The notes under the pieces: model-generated | Database searches by the model: none | What the model saw: the letters and a program-made list of their open reading frames with translations, nothing else | What the model was told of the DNA's origin: nothing | Program-made: the position numbers and the translations under genes | Source: Neobacillus massiliamazoniensis | Lineage (GTDB): Bacteria > Bacillota > Bacilli > Bacillales > Cytobacillaceae | Direction: 5' to 3' | Length of the DNA stretch: 64,000 nt | Assembly (NCBI RefSeq): GCF_001048695.1 | Contig: NZ_CVRB01000003.1 | Coordinates: forward strand, 620,001 to 684,000 | Shown here: positions 27,397 to 36,791 of the stretch, piece by piece | How positions within the stretch are numbered: position 1 is the stretch's first letter | Layout of the letters: each line of letters begins with the position of its first letter

Positions 27397-28479
27397 ATGA
27401 GTAATCAATCTAAGCAGCAACATTATGATAAACTTCAAAAATTACTTAATGAGTTGCCATGGTATGTCGAAGAATATATCAATCACAAGTTAAGAAAACT
27501 TTCGACTGCTTCCTTATTCAATTATTGTCATGACTATAAAATCTTTTTTAACTGGATGATTCAGGAGCAATTATGGACCGGTACGATTAAGGATATTCCA
27601 TTAGAACGATTAGAACTAATGACCGTTATAGAGGTTGAAAACTTCTTAAACTATCTACATTACCAATTAAATAATAAAGAACTGACAGTCAATCGTAAGC
27701 TATCAGCATTAAAATCACTCTTTAATTACATGCAAAATATCGCTGAAACACCTGATCTCAAGCCTTATATTAATCGAAATGTGATGGCTAAGATCGAATT
27801 CAATGAAAACAAAGAAAGTATGGAAACAAGAGCCAATAAAATGGAAGGAAAAATATTACTTGGTGATGAATATGAGCGATTCCGCTTATTTGTCGCACAT
27901 GATTATGGAGAATATAACAAAGATAATAAAAAAATCTCGAAATTTTATCAGTTAAACAAAGAACGTGATACAGCCATTATCTCGTTAATTTTAGGATCCG
28001 GGCTTCGTCTTTCAGAATTAGTCGGTCTGGATTTAGAAGATATCGATTTCAGCAAGTATTGTGCAAGGGTAATCAGAAAAGGAAATAAAGAACAATTTGT
28101 TTATTTTAGCCAAGTTGCAATGGCCGATCTACAAGAATACTTATCTGTCAGGACCACTAAATACCAGGTAGAGAAACAGAACAAAGCGCTATTTATTTCT
28201 GCACCAATGGGACCTAAAGGAAAATCAAGAAGACTTACAGCTAGATCGGTTGAAAAACTAGTCGAAAAATATGCGGTCGCATTTGGCAAACCGGCATTAT
28301 CAGTTCATAAATTAAGGCATTCATTTGCAACCAGATACCATTTTGAAATCAATGATGTGCCAAAATTAAGACGGCAATTAGGTCATTCATCGATTCAAAC
28401 TACAATGATTTACACGCATATCAAAAACGACGATTTAAAAATCGCGGTCGATAAAATGGATATGCCGAAGGAACAATGA
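27397..28479 (+). CDS. xerS: Tyrosine recombinase, XerS-like
   Basis: A 360-residue tyrosine recombinase with an N-terminal core-binding SAM-like domain (about residues 15-115) and a C-terminal catalytic domain. Catalytic residues are visible: Arg in LGSGLRLSELVGL (about 200), Lys after the beta-hairpin near 222, H-x-x-R in VHKLRHSFAT (about 305-308), His in LGHSSIQTT (about 330) and Tyr in MIYTH (about 340). Length and sequence resemble XerS of Firmicutes, a single recombinase acting on chromosome dimers, more than phage integrases. A dif-like half site follows 54 bases after the stop. TTGAGGTG precedes the ATG. Confidence 0.82.
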   Translation: MSNQSKQQHYDKLQKLLNELPWYVEEYINHKLRKLSTASLFNYCHDYKIFFNWMIQEQLWTGTIKDIPLERLELMTVIEVENFLNYLHYQLNNKELTVNRKLSALKSLFNYMQNIAETPDLKPYINRNVMAKIEFNENKESMETRANKMEGKILLGDEYERFRLFVAHDYGEYNKDNKKISKFYQLNKERDTAIISLILGSGLRLSELVGLDLEDIDFSKYCARVIRKGNKEQFVYFSQVAMADLQEYLSVRTTKYQVEKQNKALFISAPMGPKGKSRRLTARSVEKLVEKYAVAFGKPALSVHKLRHSFATRYHFEINDVPKLRRQLGHSSIQTTMIYTHIKNDDLKIAVDKMDMPKEQ

Positions 28480-28503
28480 ATAAATGACAAGAAGGAGCGT
28501 GAA

Positions 28504-28521
28504 CTGTCACCTTTGTGGCAG
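28504..28521 (+). terminator. Short hairpin terminator after xerS
   Basis: CTGTCAC pairs with GTGGCAG (one G-T pair) around CTTT, followed by CCTCTTT, 24 bases after the recombinase stop. The T-run is weak. Confidence 0.45.
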
Positions 28522-28532
28522 CCTCTTTCAAG

Positions 28533-28555
28533 TTATTTATCAGTTTACATAACAT
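28533..28555. repeat. 23-bp repeat with a dif-like XerD half site, copy 1
   Basis: These 23 bases are identical to 59128-59150. They contain AGTTTACATAA, the reverse complement of TTATGTAAACT, the XerD-side arm of the B. subtilis dif site. The adjacent arm does not match the XerC side well. In B. subtilis dif lies a few kilobases beyond parC; this copy is about 5.8 kb beyond parC here. Confidence 0.6.
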
Positions 28556-28628
28556 TGTTATAATAAACAAACATGAAATGGTCTCAATTGAAAAGTATAC
28601 TTAAGATAATGAGACGGAAGAAATTTTT

Positions 28629-29060
28629 TCATTTTTTATCTAAATGAATCATAATTTGAGGATTTTTCTCCAATAAAATTTCACAAAACCTCTCTTCATT
28701 TTTAGGCGAAATTAAAACAAAATCCCATTTTCCATACTTAATTTCTAAACGATCCGTTGATAAAGCTGGGCTTGATAACGGATTTCTAGTCCTTTTAACA
28801 CTGGTAATCTTTTGGATTTCTACTTTCATTCTAATCGGCCCAGATACAATTTTTAGGAACTCCTCCCCAATTTCATAGTGGGTTCCAAACCAGAGCCATG
28901 AAAAAAAGGCTAGCAATACCCCATTAATCAGGATCCCAACTATGTATCCCGCTACCCCTTTTTGTCCACTATATTGAAAAAGAAATGAACATACCATAAA
29001 TGCCATTGCACCCCAGATAATGATGCCGAGAAATAGTCCTTTTTTTGAATAAAACCGCAT
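28629..29060 (-). CDS. Membrane PH-domain-like protein (DUF1200/YyaB type)
   Basis: The 143-residue protein has two hydrophobic segments (about residues 8-28 and 38-58) followed by a soluble domain starting FGTHYEIGEEFLKIVSGPIRMKVEIQKI-like, the pattern of the bacterial PH domain family related to YyaB. Such proteins sit in the membrane with a small beta-rich cytoplasmic domain; their function is unknown. It is transcribed in the same direction as the ABC exporter genes but separated from them by a terminator, so it is probably an independent unit. Confidence 0.7.
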   Translation of the reverse strand: MRFYSKKGLFLGIIIWGAMAFMVCSFLFQYSGQKGVAGYIVGILINGVLLAFFSWLWFGTHYEIGEEFLKIVSGPIRMKVEIQKITSVKRTRNPLSSPALSTDRLEIKYGKWDFVLISPKNEERFCEILLEKNPQIMIHLDKK

Positions 29061-29135
29061 TCACTTCCTCCTCCCTCTTCCACCTGAAACGGATCCTTCC
29101 TACTATACGAATTAACAATCAAAAAGTGACAAAAA

Positions 29136-29174
29136 AGGTATTTAGAAAGCCGTGTAAATGACTTCTAAATACCT
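29136..29174 (-). terminator. Terminator of the MarR-ABC exporter operon
   Basis: AGGTATTTAGAA and TTCTAAATACCT pair exactly over 12 bp. T-runs flank the hairpin on both strands, so it can stop transcripts from either side, chiefly the exporter operon ending at 29195. Confidence 0.8.
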
Positions 29175-29194
29175 CTTTTTCTAGTTTACTTCCT

Positions 29195-31072
29195 TTATGC
29201 TGACTCTACTGAAAATTGGCTGTTATACAAATCTGCATAGAATCCGCCTTTTTCTAATAATTCTTCATGGTTACCTTTTTCAATTACCTTTCCATGATTC
29301 ATTACGAGGATGATATCGGCGTCACGAATGGTTGATAAACGATGAGCGATGATAAAGCTCGTGCGCCCTTTCATTAAGCGTTTCATTGCCTTTTGGATTT
29401 GGACTTCTGTCCGTGTATCCACACTGCTCGTTGCTTCATCAAGAATCAAAATCTTAGGGTCGGCCAGGATTGCTCTGGCAATGGTTAATAATTGTTTTTG
29501 CCCTTGCGAAATATTTGAAGCTTCCTCATTTAAAATCGTTTCGTACCCTTCAGGTAAAGTACGGATAAAGTGGTCGGCATAAGCAGCTTTGGCTGCCGTA
29601 ACAATTTCAGCTTCGCTAGCTCCCTCTTTTCCGTACGCGATATTAGCACGAATCGTGCTATTAAAGAGCCAAGTATCTTGTAGTACCATTCCAAACAAGC
29701 TCCGTAAATGCTCGCGTTTTACTTCTCTTGTGTCAATTCCATCTACTAAGATTTTTCCGGAATTGATTTCATAAAAACGCATTAATAGATTAATCAATGT
29801 CGTCTTTCCAGCTCCAGTAGGTCCTACGATTGCGACGGTTTGACCGGATTTGACATCAATATTCATCTCTTCAATCAGTATTTCGTCTTCCTTATATCCG
29901 AAGGAAACATTTTCGAATCGTACTTCTCCTTTTGGATTAGAAATTTCCTTAGGAGCAACTGCTTCTGGTACCTCTTCTGTTTCATCTAAAATTTCAAACA
30001 CCCGCTCTGCGCTCGCAACGGTTGACTGGATGACGTTCGCAATCATCGCTGTTTGCGTAATTGGCTGGGCAAATTGTCGTGCGTATTGAATAAATGCTTG
30101 AATATCACCGATTTCAATTGCCTTTTTCGTAACCAAGATTCCCCCTGCTACTGATACAAGTACATAACCAATATTATTGATAAACGACATTAGTGGCCAG
30201 ATCAAACCGGAAACAAATTGGGCCTTATAAGCAGATTGATAAAGGGTTTCATTGATATCCTGAAATTTTTCGATCGATTTCTCTTCATGACCAAACACTT
30301 TAATGACTTTATGACCTGTGTACATTTCCTCCACATGTCCGTTTAGCTGTCCAAGGGTCGTTTGCTGTCCTTTAAAATATTTTTGCGATTTTTTTGCAAT
30401 ATTGGCGGTGGCCAAAAAGCTAAGTGGCAGTGTCAAAACGACAATTAGGGTCATTAAAGGGCTAATCGAGAGCATCATGACGATTACGCCAATTAAGGTA
30501 ACAACAGCAGTAATAATCTGTGTTAAGCTTTGCTGCAGTGTTGAACTGATATTATCAACATCATTGACGGCCCTACTAAGAATCTCTCCATGTGTTCTTG
30601 AATCGAAATACTTTAGGGGAAGCCGATTAAGCTTATCTTCAATCTCTTTACGAAGGTTGTAGACCGTCTTTTGGGCAACACCGGCCATAATATATTGCTG
30701 TAAAAAAGAAAAGATCGCACTTAATATATAGAGTCCAATTAGTAGTAAAATAATTTGCCCGATATAATCAAAATCAATTTTCGCTCCGGGGACGCCTCTA
30801 AGCTTCATCATAACACCTTCGAACAGCTTCGTAGTTGCTTTCCCCATGATTTTCGGGCTTACAATTGCAAATATCGTACTAATGATGGCTGTGATGAGAA
30901 CAGCGAAAAGCTGGAGTTTATATGGTTTTAGATAGCCTATTAGTCTTTTTAAAGTCCCTTTGAAGTCTTTTGCTTTTTGGACTGGCATCCCCATTCCCAT
31001 AGGACCGAAGCCTCCGCCTGGCCCCCTACGCGGACCTGGTCCTTGACGATGGTTGTTGGTTTCTTTACTCAT
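29195..31072 (-). CDS. Heterodimeric ABC exporter, canonical subunit (YfiC/LmrD type)
   Basis: A 625-residue fused permease-ATPase: a Pro/Gly-rich cytoplasmic N terminus, six transmembrane helices (about residues 55-335), and a nucleotide-binding domain with Walker A GPTGAGKTTLI (about 415), signature NISQGQKQLLT (about 515) and Walker B KILILDEATSSVD with the catalytic Glu. The signature is SQGQ rather than SGGQ, as in the degenerate-site partner of heterodimeric exporters. It overlaps the upstream exporter gene by four bases. The pair probably expels drugs or lipids. Confidence 0.88.
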   Translation of the reverse strand: MSKETNNHRQGPGPRRGPGGGFGPMGMGMPVQKAKDFKGTLKRLIGYLKPYKLQLFAVLITAIISTIFAIVSPKIMGKATTKLFEGVMMKLRGVPGAKIDFDYIGQIILLLIGLYILSAIFSFLQQYIMAGVAQKTVYNLRKEIEDKLNRLPLKYFDSRTHGEILSRAVNDVDNISSTLQQSLTQIITAVVTLIGVIVMMLSISPLMTLIVVLTLPLSFLATANIAKKSQKYFKGQQTTLGQLNGHVEEMYTGHKVIKVFGHEEKSIEKFQDINETLYQSAYKAQFVSGLIWPLMSFINNIGYVLVSVAGGILVTKKAIEIGDIQAFIQYARQFAQPITQTAMIANVIQSTVASAERVFEILDETEEVPEAVAPKEISNPKGEVRFENVSFGYKEDEILIEEMNIDVKSGQTVAIVGPTGAGKTTLINLLMRFYEINSGKILVDGIDTREVKREHLRSLFGMVLQDTWLFNSTIRANIAYGKEGASEAEIVTAAKAAYADHFIRTLPEGYETILNEEASNISQGQKQLLTIARAILADPKILILDEATSSVDTRTEVQIQKAMKRLMKGRTSFIIAHRLSTIRDADIILVMNHGKVIEKGNHEELLEKGGFYADLYNSQFSVESA

Positions 31073-32796
31073 GCGATTTCCTCCTCTGACAGCTGTGACA
31101 TCACAATTTCACGATAAACCGCACTTGATTCCATTAATTCCCTATGTTTGCCGATTCCTGTAATCCTTCCTTCATCGAGAACGATAATCTGATCTGCATC
31201 GATGATCGTACTTACACGTTGGGCGACAATTAAAACCGTAGCATCCACGGTTTCTTTCTTTAAGGCCGCGCGAAGCTTGGCATCAGTTTTAAAATCCAGA
31301 GCAGAGAAGCTATCATCAAAAACATAGATTTCCGGATTACGAACAAGAGCCCTTGCAATCGATAAACGCTGTTTCTGTCCACCGGAAATGTTCGTACCAC
31401 CTTGAGCAATGACTGATTGATAACCTTCAGGCATATTTGCGATAAATTGACTTGCTTGGGCTATTTCCGCTGCATGCTGAACTTCTTCATCACTCGCATC
31501 TTCTTTGCCATAACGGATATTTTCCGCCATCGTACCCGTAAAGAGGACTGCCGTTTGTGGTACAAAACCAATTTTTTCACGTAAATGCTTTTGGGTCATT
31601 TCGCGAACATTGACACCATCAAGTAGGATTTCTCCCTTTTGTACATCGTAAAAACGTGGTATTAAATTGACTAGTGTAGACTTTCCTGAACCCGTCCCTC
31701 CAATAATGGCTGTTACTTCCCCAGGTTTCATAGAAAAAGAAATGTCTGAGATTGCTGGCATTTCGGCACCAGGATAACTAAAGGTTACATTTCTGAACTC
31801 AACCGTCCCTTTCGTACCTTCCGCGCCAAGTGAGGAGTTTGGGTCTTTAATATTTGTTACGGTATTTAATACCTCGTTAATCCTTACGGCTGATACAGAT
31901 GCTCTTGGAATCATCACAAACATCATCGAAAGCATAATGAACGAGAACATGATCTGCATAGCATATTGGATAAAAGCCATCATATCTCCGACCTGCATAT
32001 GACCGTTACTAATTCTGATCCCACCAAACCAAACAATGGCCACTGTAGTCAGGTTAAGAACGACCATCATGATTGGCATCATCGAGGCCATGATTTTATT
32101 GACTTTGATGGCTGTACTCATTAAATCGAAATTGGCTTCATTAAAGCGTTTTTTCTCATGCTCGACTCGGTTAAAAGACCGAATTACTCGAATACCTGTT
32201 AAATTCTCCCTTAAAACACGATTGATAGTATCAAGTTTGATTTGCATTGCTTTAAATAGAGGAATCCCACTTTTGGCAATAATCACAATGGCTAGCACCA
32301 GAATAGGTATAGCTACGGCTAAAACTAAAGTTAATTTGGCGTCTTTTGAATAGGCCATGATAATTCCGCCGATACACATCATCGGTGCACTGGCCATCAT
32401 TCTGAGCATCATCACTAATACTTGCTGGACTTGCGTGATATCATTTGTTGTCCTTGTTATCAATGATGCTGTTCCGAGTTGATCGAACTCTTGTAATGAA
32501 AAATTACTTACATGGGAAAAAAGCTTGCTGCGAAGGTTTCTACCGAATCCCGCTGCAATCCTTGCAGATAAATAGCTTGCAAAAATGGAGCAAACCATCC
32601 CGCCAGCAGCGACCAATAGCATAAAGCCGCCAATTCTCCAGATATAGTTTGTGTCCCCATTAACAACCCCTTTATCCACAATATCTGACATTAGCGTTGG
32701 TAAATATAGATCAGATAATGACTGGACGAGAACAAGAACCAATACGAGAAAAACCATAGCTCGAAATGGTTTTAGAAATTTGCTTAATTTGATCAA
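31069..32796 (-). CDS. Heterodimeric ABC exporter, degenerate-site subunit (YfiB/LmrC type)
   Basis: A 575-residue half transporter with six N-terminal transmembrane helices and a C-terminal ATPase domain: Walker A GGTGSGKSTLV (about 363), signature NISGGQKQRLS (about 470), and Walker B EIYVFDDSFSALD, where the usual catalytic Glu is Asp. This change, together with the partner's SQGQ signature, means one ATP site is non-hydrolytic, as known for heterodimers such as TM287/288 and BmrCD. It lies 6 bases downstream of the MarR gene, which probably controls it. Confidence 0.88.
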   Translation of the reverse strand: MIKLSKFLKPFRAMVFLVLVLVLVQSLSDLYLPTLMSDIVDKGVVNGDTNYIWRIGGFMLLVAAGGMVCSIFASYLSARIAAGFGRNLRSKLFSHVSNFSLQEFDQLGTASLITRTTNDITQVQQVLVMMLRMMASAPMMCIGGIIMAYSKDAKLTLVLAVAIPILVLAIVIIAKSGIPLFKAMQIKLDTINRVLRENLTGIRVIRSFNRVEHEKKRFNEANFDLMSTAIKVNKIMASMMPIMMVVLNLTTVAIVWFGGIRISNGHMQVGDMMAFIQYAMQIMFSFIMLSMMFVMIPRASVSAVRINEVLNTVTNIKDPNSSLGAEGTKGTVEFRNVTFSYPGAEMPAISDISFSMKPGEVTAIIGGTGSGKSTLVNLIPRFYDVQKGEILLDGVNVREMTQKHLREKIGFVPQTAVLFTGTMAENIRYGKEDASDEEVQHAAEIAQASQFIANMPEGYQSVIAQGGTNISGGQKQRLSIARALVRNPEIYVFDDSFSALDFKTDAKLRAALKKETVDATVLIVAQRVSTIIDADQIIVLDEGRITGIGKHRELMESSAVYREIVMSQLSEEEIA

Positions 32797-32802
32797 AATG
32801 AG

Positions 32803-33267
32803 TCATCTCCCTTCCTGATTATGACTTTGTTGATTAAAGTATTGCTGGACCTTTGATAGTAAATTTGCCAGCTGTTCACTTTCCTCTTCGCCTAGGAAAT
32901 CAATTAATCCGAGAAAGGTTTCGGAAAACGCGAGTCTAGCCTTTGCTGTTACTTTAAGACCTTCCGGAGTTAGTTTAATTTTAACTGCTCGTCTGTCATC
33001 CGGATCAATGGTTCGTTCAACTAAGCCATCTTTCTCAAGAACATTGATGATTTGCGTAATAGTCGGCGGTGTAACCTGCAAAAATTGACTAATTTCAGAA
33101 ATCTTCATCTCTGTCTTTTTTTCATTTGCTTCACGCTGAATCGTTACCAGAACCTTAAATTCGCTGGGATTGTAGCCGGCGATTTTCTTATTATGCCAAC
33201 TTATTTTCCTAAATTCCATGAATGCCTTGAGCAGTTTCTGAACAGTCTCATTATTATAACTAGCCAT
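32803..33267 (-). CDS. MarR-family transcriptional regulator of the ABC exporter
   Basis: A 154-residue winged-helix regulator. The helix-turn-helix lies in MKISEISQFLQVTPPTITQIINVLEK (about residues 55-80) followed by the wing VERTIDPDDRRAVKIKLT (about 85-102), with dimerisation helices at both ends. It is the first gene of an operon with the two exporter genes. Inverted repeats overlapping its promoter are the likely autoregulatory operator. The ligand is unknown. Confidence 0.88.
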   Translation of the reverse strand: MASYNNETVQKLLKAFMEFRKISWHNKKIAGYNPSEFKVLVTIQREANEKKTEMKISEISQFLQVTPPTITQIINVLEKDGLVERTIDPDDRRAVKIKLTPEGLKVTAKARLAFSETFLGLIDFLGEEESEQLANLLSKVQQYFNQQSHNQEGR

Positions 33268-33298
33268 GTTTTCACCTCGATTTCTTTTCTAATCCTAA

Positions 33299-33358
33299 TA
33301 ATTAGGTAACCTATTTATTTACCTACCTAATTATATTCTTGACTCCATTTACCGTCAA
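33299..33358 (-). promoter_or_regulatory. Sigma-A promoter with inverted-repeat operator for the MarR-ABC operon
   Basis: On the minus strand TTGACG (33353-33358) and TATAAT (33330-33335) are separated by 17 bases. TAATTAGGT (33299-33307) and ACCTAATTA (33325-33333) form a 9-bp inverted repeat touching the -10 box, and TAGGTAACCTA (33303-33313) is itself palindromic. This arrangement fits repression by the MarR protein. Confidence 0.65.
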
Positions 33359-33375
33359 TTTTTAACAAAACAAAA

Positions 33376-33395
33376 AACACAGGAAAACCTGTGTT
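33376..33395 (-). terminator. Terminator between the VCBS-like gene and the MarR operon
   Basis: AACACAGG and CCTGTGTT pair around AAAA; on the minus strand the hairpin runs into TTTTGTTTTG. It lies beyond the stop at 33501, after a dispersed repeat. Confidence 0.65.
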
Positions 33396-33420
33396 TAACT
33401 TACGGGATAAGAAAATATAA

Positions 33421-33500
33421 ATTTGACTACGAGAAATGTCCAGCTTCAGGCGCTATCGGCTCGAGGTCCCAAGCCGATAAGCGGGCGCCTTCCGCTTTTC
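33421..33500. repeat. Bacillaceae intergenic repeat, copy 1
   Basis: About 80 bases with TTTGACTACGAGAAATGTCC, CAGCTTCAGGCGC, an internal palindrome (ATCGGCT/AGCCGAT) and GCGCCTTCCGCTTTTC. A rearranged copy in the opposite orientation is at 55774-55850 and a fragment is at 56422-56450. Elements with the TCCAGCT..GGCGC..GCGCC..CCGCTTTTC layout are common between genes in Bacillus and relatives. Confidence 0.75.
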
Positions 33501-34262
33501 TTACTCATTTGGATCTTCCTTTAGAACATCAGCCTGTATTAGTTTCCATCTGCCTCCCTCGTATAGCCATGAGGACTGAATATAACCTATCGTATCGGCA
33601 TTTGCGATACCAGTTACTCTTTGTACCCCTATTAACCCCGTTTCATTCCCTTTAACGAGAGCAGGCTTTAATGTACTATATGGATTTACTGTTAATTCCG
33701 TTGGTTCATTTAATTTTCCATTATGGTAAAGACCAAGTTTTTTATAATAATCCTTTCTGTCTTTTAAATCGAACTCATAACTTTTAGCCGTATCTTTTAT
33801 AATGATCTTCGCTTTATAGTCATTCATAAACTGGCTTTCCGCTTCTAATGGCTCAGGAACAGGTATTTTCTTTTTCGAAAAATCCTTTAAAGAAAATAAA
33901 TAAGAATGTATGATTCCGCTGCTACCGCTTGTCAGCACACTTGCATATAAATCTTTTACGTTATCATGATTTAAATCAACAAGTTGAATGGAGGCTTTTG
34001 ACCCTCCTTCTAACGAGAAGAGATAGGTTTTATCATTTGAGGCTACCGTTTCAATATAAATTTTTTTAAAATAGGGGTTCTCTTTACCGTATGGTTCGCC
34101 CTTTAAATAAATTTTTTCCTCTTTACCATCCCCAGTAATATCCTCCCTTGCTTTTGAAATGGTAATAACACTGGTTGTTTGTCCAATCGCATAAACACCA
34201 GTTAAAGCCATTAATGATACAAGAATACTTGATGTAATAAGCCTAAACATCTTTTTTTTCAT
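33501..34262 (-). CDS. Secreted protein with VCBS/FG-GAP-like calcium-loop repeats
   Basis: A 253-residue protein with an N-terminal signal peptide (MKKKMFRLITSSILVSLMAL, cleavage near residue 27) and two Asp-rich loops, DITGDGKEEKI (about 42) and DLNHDNVKDLY (about 93), in the D-x-x-x-D-G-x-x-D/E pattern of VCBS or FG-GAP repeats that bind calcium. Bacillus genomes carry several such extracytoplasmic proteins of unknown function. It stands alone between parC and the MarR operon. Confidence 0.7.
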   Translation of the reverse strand: MKKKMFRLITSSILVSLMALTGVYAIGQTTSVITISKAREDITGDGKEEKIYLKGEPYGKENPYFKKIYIETVASNDKTYLFSLEGGSKASIQLVDLNHDNVKDLYASVLTSGSSGIIHSYLFSLKDFSKKKIPVPEPLEAESQFMNDYKAKIIIKDTAKSYEFDLKDRKDYYKKLGLYHNGKLNEPTELTVNPYSTLKPALVKGNETGLIGVQRVTGIANADTIGYIQSSWLYEGGRWKLIQADVLKEDPNE

Positions 34263-34318
34263 ACTATTCCCCTCCTCACGGTGATAAGAACAGTATGCCC
34301 ATTTTTAGGAAAAAAATA

Positions 34319-34341
34319 GACTCTCCATTAATGGGAGAGTC
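34319..34341 (-). terminator. Terminator of parEC
   Basis: GACTCTCC and GGAGAGTC pair perfectly, with a run of T on the minus strand beyond the hairpin, just after the parC stop. Confidence 0.8.
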
Positions 34342-34352
34342 GATAATAAAAA

Positions 34353-36791
34353 CTATTCACTTGGTTTTTCAGGTGCTTCTTCTTTCCAGATGGTGGTTAC
34401 TTTTCCGTTGTCTCCTTCATCAAGGATGAAAGAGCCATTGGAGTATCGATCGCTAAAGCGGATATTTGCTGTTCGGATTGATTCTGTAAAGCCTTTTTCC
34501 GTTTGAACAACAATCGAATCCGATTCCTTTGCAGTCAAGAAACCGACGACGCGATGCGGATTTGACTTCAGCTCTCTGAGAATAACAACCCCACGTTTCG
34601 CGCGCGATGTCTTTTCAAACTCTTTTAGCTTCATCCGTTTGATTGATCCGCGCTGGGTAGCTATTACAATCGTATCATCACTGGTAGGATCGATGATTTT
34701 TCCACCCACAACAAAATCATCGTCTTTCAGGTTCATCCCTTTTACCCCAGCAGCGCGGATACCAACAATACTGATCTCTTCCTCGTCAAACCATAAGGAA
34801 TAGCCTAATTGGGAAATCAAGAAGAGTTCTATTGTTCCGTCTGTCATATGAACGTCAATGACCTGATCATCATCCTTTAGATTGATGGCGACAAGTGATT
34901 TCGAGTAGCGCTGTGCTTTATAGGCCTTTAATTCGGTTTTCTTGACCATTCCGTTTTTCGTAATAAACACAAGGAAGGAGTCAGTTTCAAAATCTTTCAC
35001 AGGAATGGCCTTAATAATTTCTTCGTCGCGTTCAATGGCGATGATGTTAGCGACGTGCTGACCTAAGTCCTTCCAGCGAATATCTGGGAGCTCATGTACC
35101 GGACAGAAAAGATAGTTACCCTTATTCGTGAATAGGAGGAGAACATCCTTTGTATTCATATCGAGCTGTGCCAAAAGGCGATCAGAATCCTTCATGGCAA
35201 GATCCTGGCCATTTGAGGCTGCATAGGAACGTTGGCTTGTCCGCTTTACATAACCATGCTTCGTGACCGTGACAATGACATCCTCGCTTGGTACCATGAC
35301 TTCAAGATTGATTTTCAGCTCTTCAATTTCCGCCTCGATTCGTGAGCGGCGATTGTCAGCAAACCGTTTCTTTACGTCCTTTAATTCTTTTTTTATAACG
35401 GAAAAGAGTTTCTTTTCACTAGCTAAAATACTGGTCCACTCTTCAATTTTTTGCGCTAATTCTTCCGCTTCATTCCTTAATGCAGTAATATCTGTGTTTG
35501 TTAAACGATAAAGCTGTAAGGAAACAATGGCTTCTGCCTGCAATTCTGTAAAGGCGAACTTCGCAATTAAATTATCTTTGGCGTCGCGTTTATCCTTTGA
35601 TGCTCGAATCGTGGCTATCACTTCATCAAGGATTGATAAAGCTTTCATTAAGCCTTCAACGATATGCTGGCGCTCCTTGGCCTTATTCAACTCAAACCGG
35701 GTTCTTTTTGTGACAACTTCCTTTTGATGCTCAATATAGGCATCTAGTAATTCGCGTAGCCCCATTAATTTTGGCCGCTTATTATGGATGGCAACCATAT
35801 TAAAGTTATAAGCTACCTGCAGGTCACTGTTTTTATATAAAAAGGTTAACACACCTGCTGCATCGGCTTCTTTTTTTAACTCAATCACGATTCTAAGGCC
35901 GGTTCGGTCCGTTTCATCGCGAACTTCGGAAATTCCTTCTACCTTACGATCGAGGCGGAACTCATCAATTTTTTTTACTAGATTTGCTTTATTCACTTCA
36001 TACGGGATTTCCGTGATCACAATCTGTTGCTTGCCGCCACGCATTTCTTCAATATCTGCCTTAGAGCGAATAATGATTTTCCCTTTACCAGTTTCATAGG
36101 CCTTCTTTATGCCATCAATCCCTTGAATGATCCCGCCTGTAGGAAAATCTGGTCCTTTAACGACTTTCATTAACTCTTCAACAGAGGCATCGGGCTGATC
36201 CATTTTCAGGATGACCCCATCAATAACCTCACCAAGATGGTGCGGCGGTATATCAGTAGCATATCCCGCAGAAATTCCTGTTGAACCATTTACCAGCAAA
36301 TTCGGAAACATCGCCGGCAATACAGTTGGTTCTTTGGAAGTATCATCGAAGTTTGGAATAAATTCAACCGTTTGTTTTTCAATATCTCGAAGTAATTCAG
36401 CTGCTATTGCTGATAAACGTGCTTCGGTATAACGCATCGCTGCCGGCGGGTCACCATCGACACTACCGTTGTTTCCATGCATTTCGACTAGAACATTCCG
36501 AACCTTCCAGTCTTGACTCATCCGCACCATTGCTTCATATACGGAGGAATCACCGTGTGGGTGGTAATTACCAATAACGTTACCGACGGTTTTTGCTGAT
36601 TTTCGGAATCCTTTATCATGTGTATTTCCTTCAACATGCATGGCATAAAGAATTCTTCGTTGAACTGGCTTTAAGCCATCACGTGCATCAGGTAAGGCTC
36701 GTTCCTGAATAATGTACTTACTGTATCTTCCAAACCGATCGCCAAGTACATCCTCTAAAGGTAAGTCACGGAATTTTTCAGTTGGACTCAT
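34353..36791 (-). CDS. parC: DNA topoisomerase IV subunit A
   Basis: ParC cuts and rejoins DNA in the ParC2-ParE2 enzyme that separates replicated chromosomes. The 812-residue protein has the winged-helix segment [14 protein letters not shown] near residue 38, the quinolone-determining stretch [12 protein letters not shown] (Ser-Ser-x-x-Glu, wild-type) near 78, and the catalytic Tyr in [11 protein letters not shown] near 120. The C-terminal half has the beta-pinwheel repeats. It overlaps parE by four bases, as in B. subtilis. A GyrA identity is less likely given the neighbours. Confidence 0.95.
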   Translation of the reverse strand: MSPTEKFRDLPLEDVLGDRFGRYSKYIIQERALPDARDGLKPVQRRILYAMHVEGNTHDKGFRKSAKTVGNVIGNYHPHGDSSVYEAMVRMSQDWKVRNVLVEMHGNNGSVDGDPPAAMRYTEARLSAIAAELLRDIEKQTVEFIPNFDDTSKEPTVLPAMFPNLLVNGSTGISAGYATDIPPHHLGEVIDGVILKMDQPDASVEELMKVVKGPDFPTGGIIQGIDGIKKAYETGKGKIIIRSKADIEEMRGGKQQIVITEIPYEVNKANLVKKIDEFRLDRKVEGISEVRDETDRTGLRIVIELKKEADAAGVLTFLYKNSDLQVAYNFNMVAIHNKRPKLMGLRELLDAYIEHQKEVVTKRTRFELNKAKERQHIVEGLMKALSILDEVIATIRASKDKRDAKDNLIAKFAFTELQAEAIVSLQLYRLTNTDITALRNEAEELAQKIEEWTSILASEKKLFSVIKKELKDVKKRFADNRRSRIEAEIEELKINLEVMVPSEDVIVTVTKHGYVKRTSQRSYAASNGQDLAMKDSDRLLAQLDMNTKDVLLLFTNKGNYLFCPVHELPDIRWKDLGQHVANIIAIERDEEIIKAIPVKDFETDSFLVFITKNGMVKKTELKAYKAQRYSKSLVAINLKDDDQVIDVHMTDGTIELFLISQLGYSLWFDEEEISIVGIRAAGVKGMNLKDDDFVVGGKIIDPTSDDTIVIATQRGSIKRMKLKEFEKTSRAKRGVVILRELKSNPHRVVGFLTAKESDSIVVQTEKGFTESIRTANIRFSDRYSNGSFILDEGDNGKVTTIWKEEAPEKPSE

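Noticed and set aside
27397-28479. The tyrosine recombinase as a prophage integrase
   Set aside because: No phage genes are near, and its length and sequence resemble XerS better.
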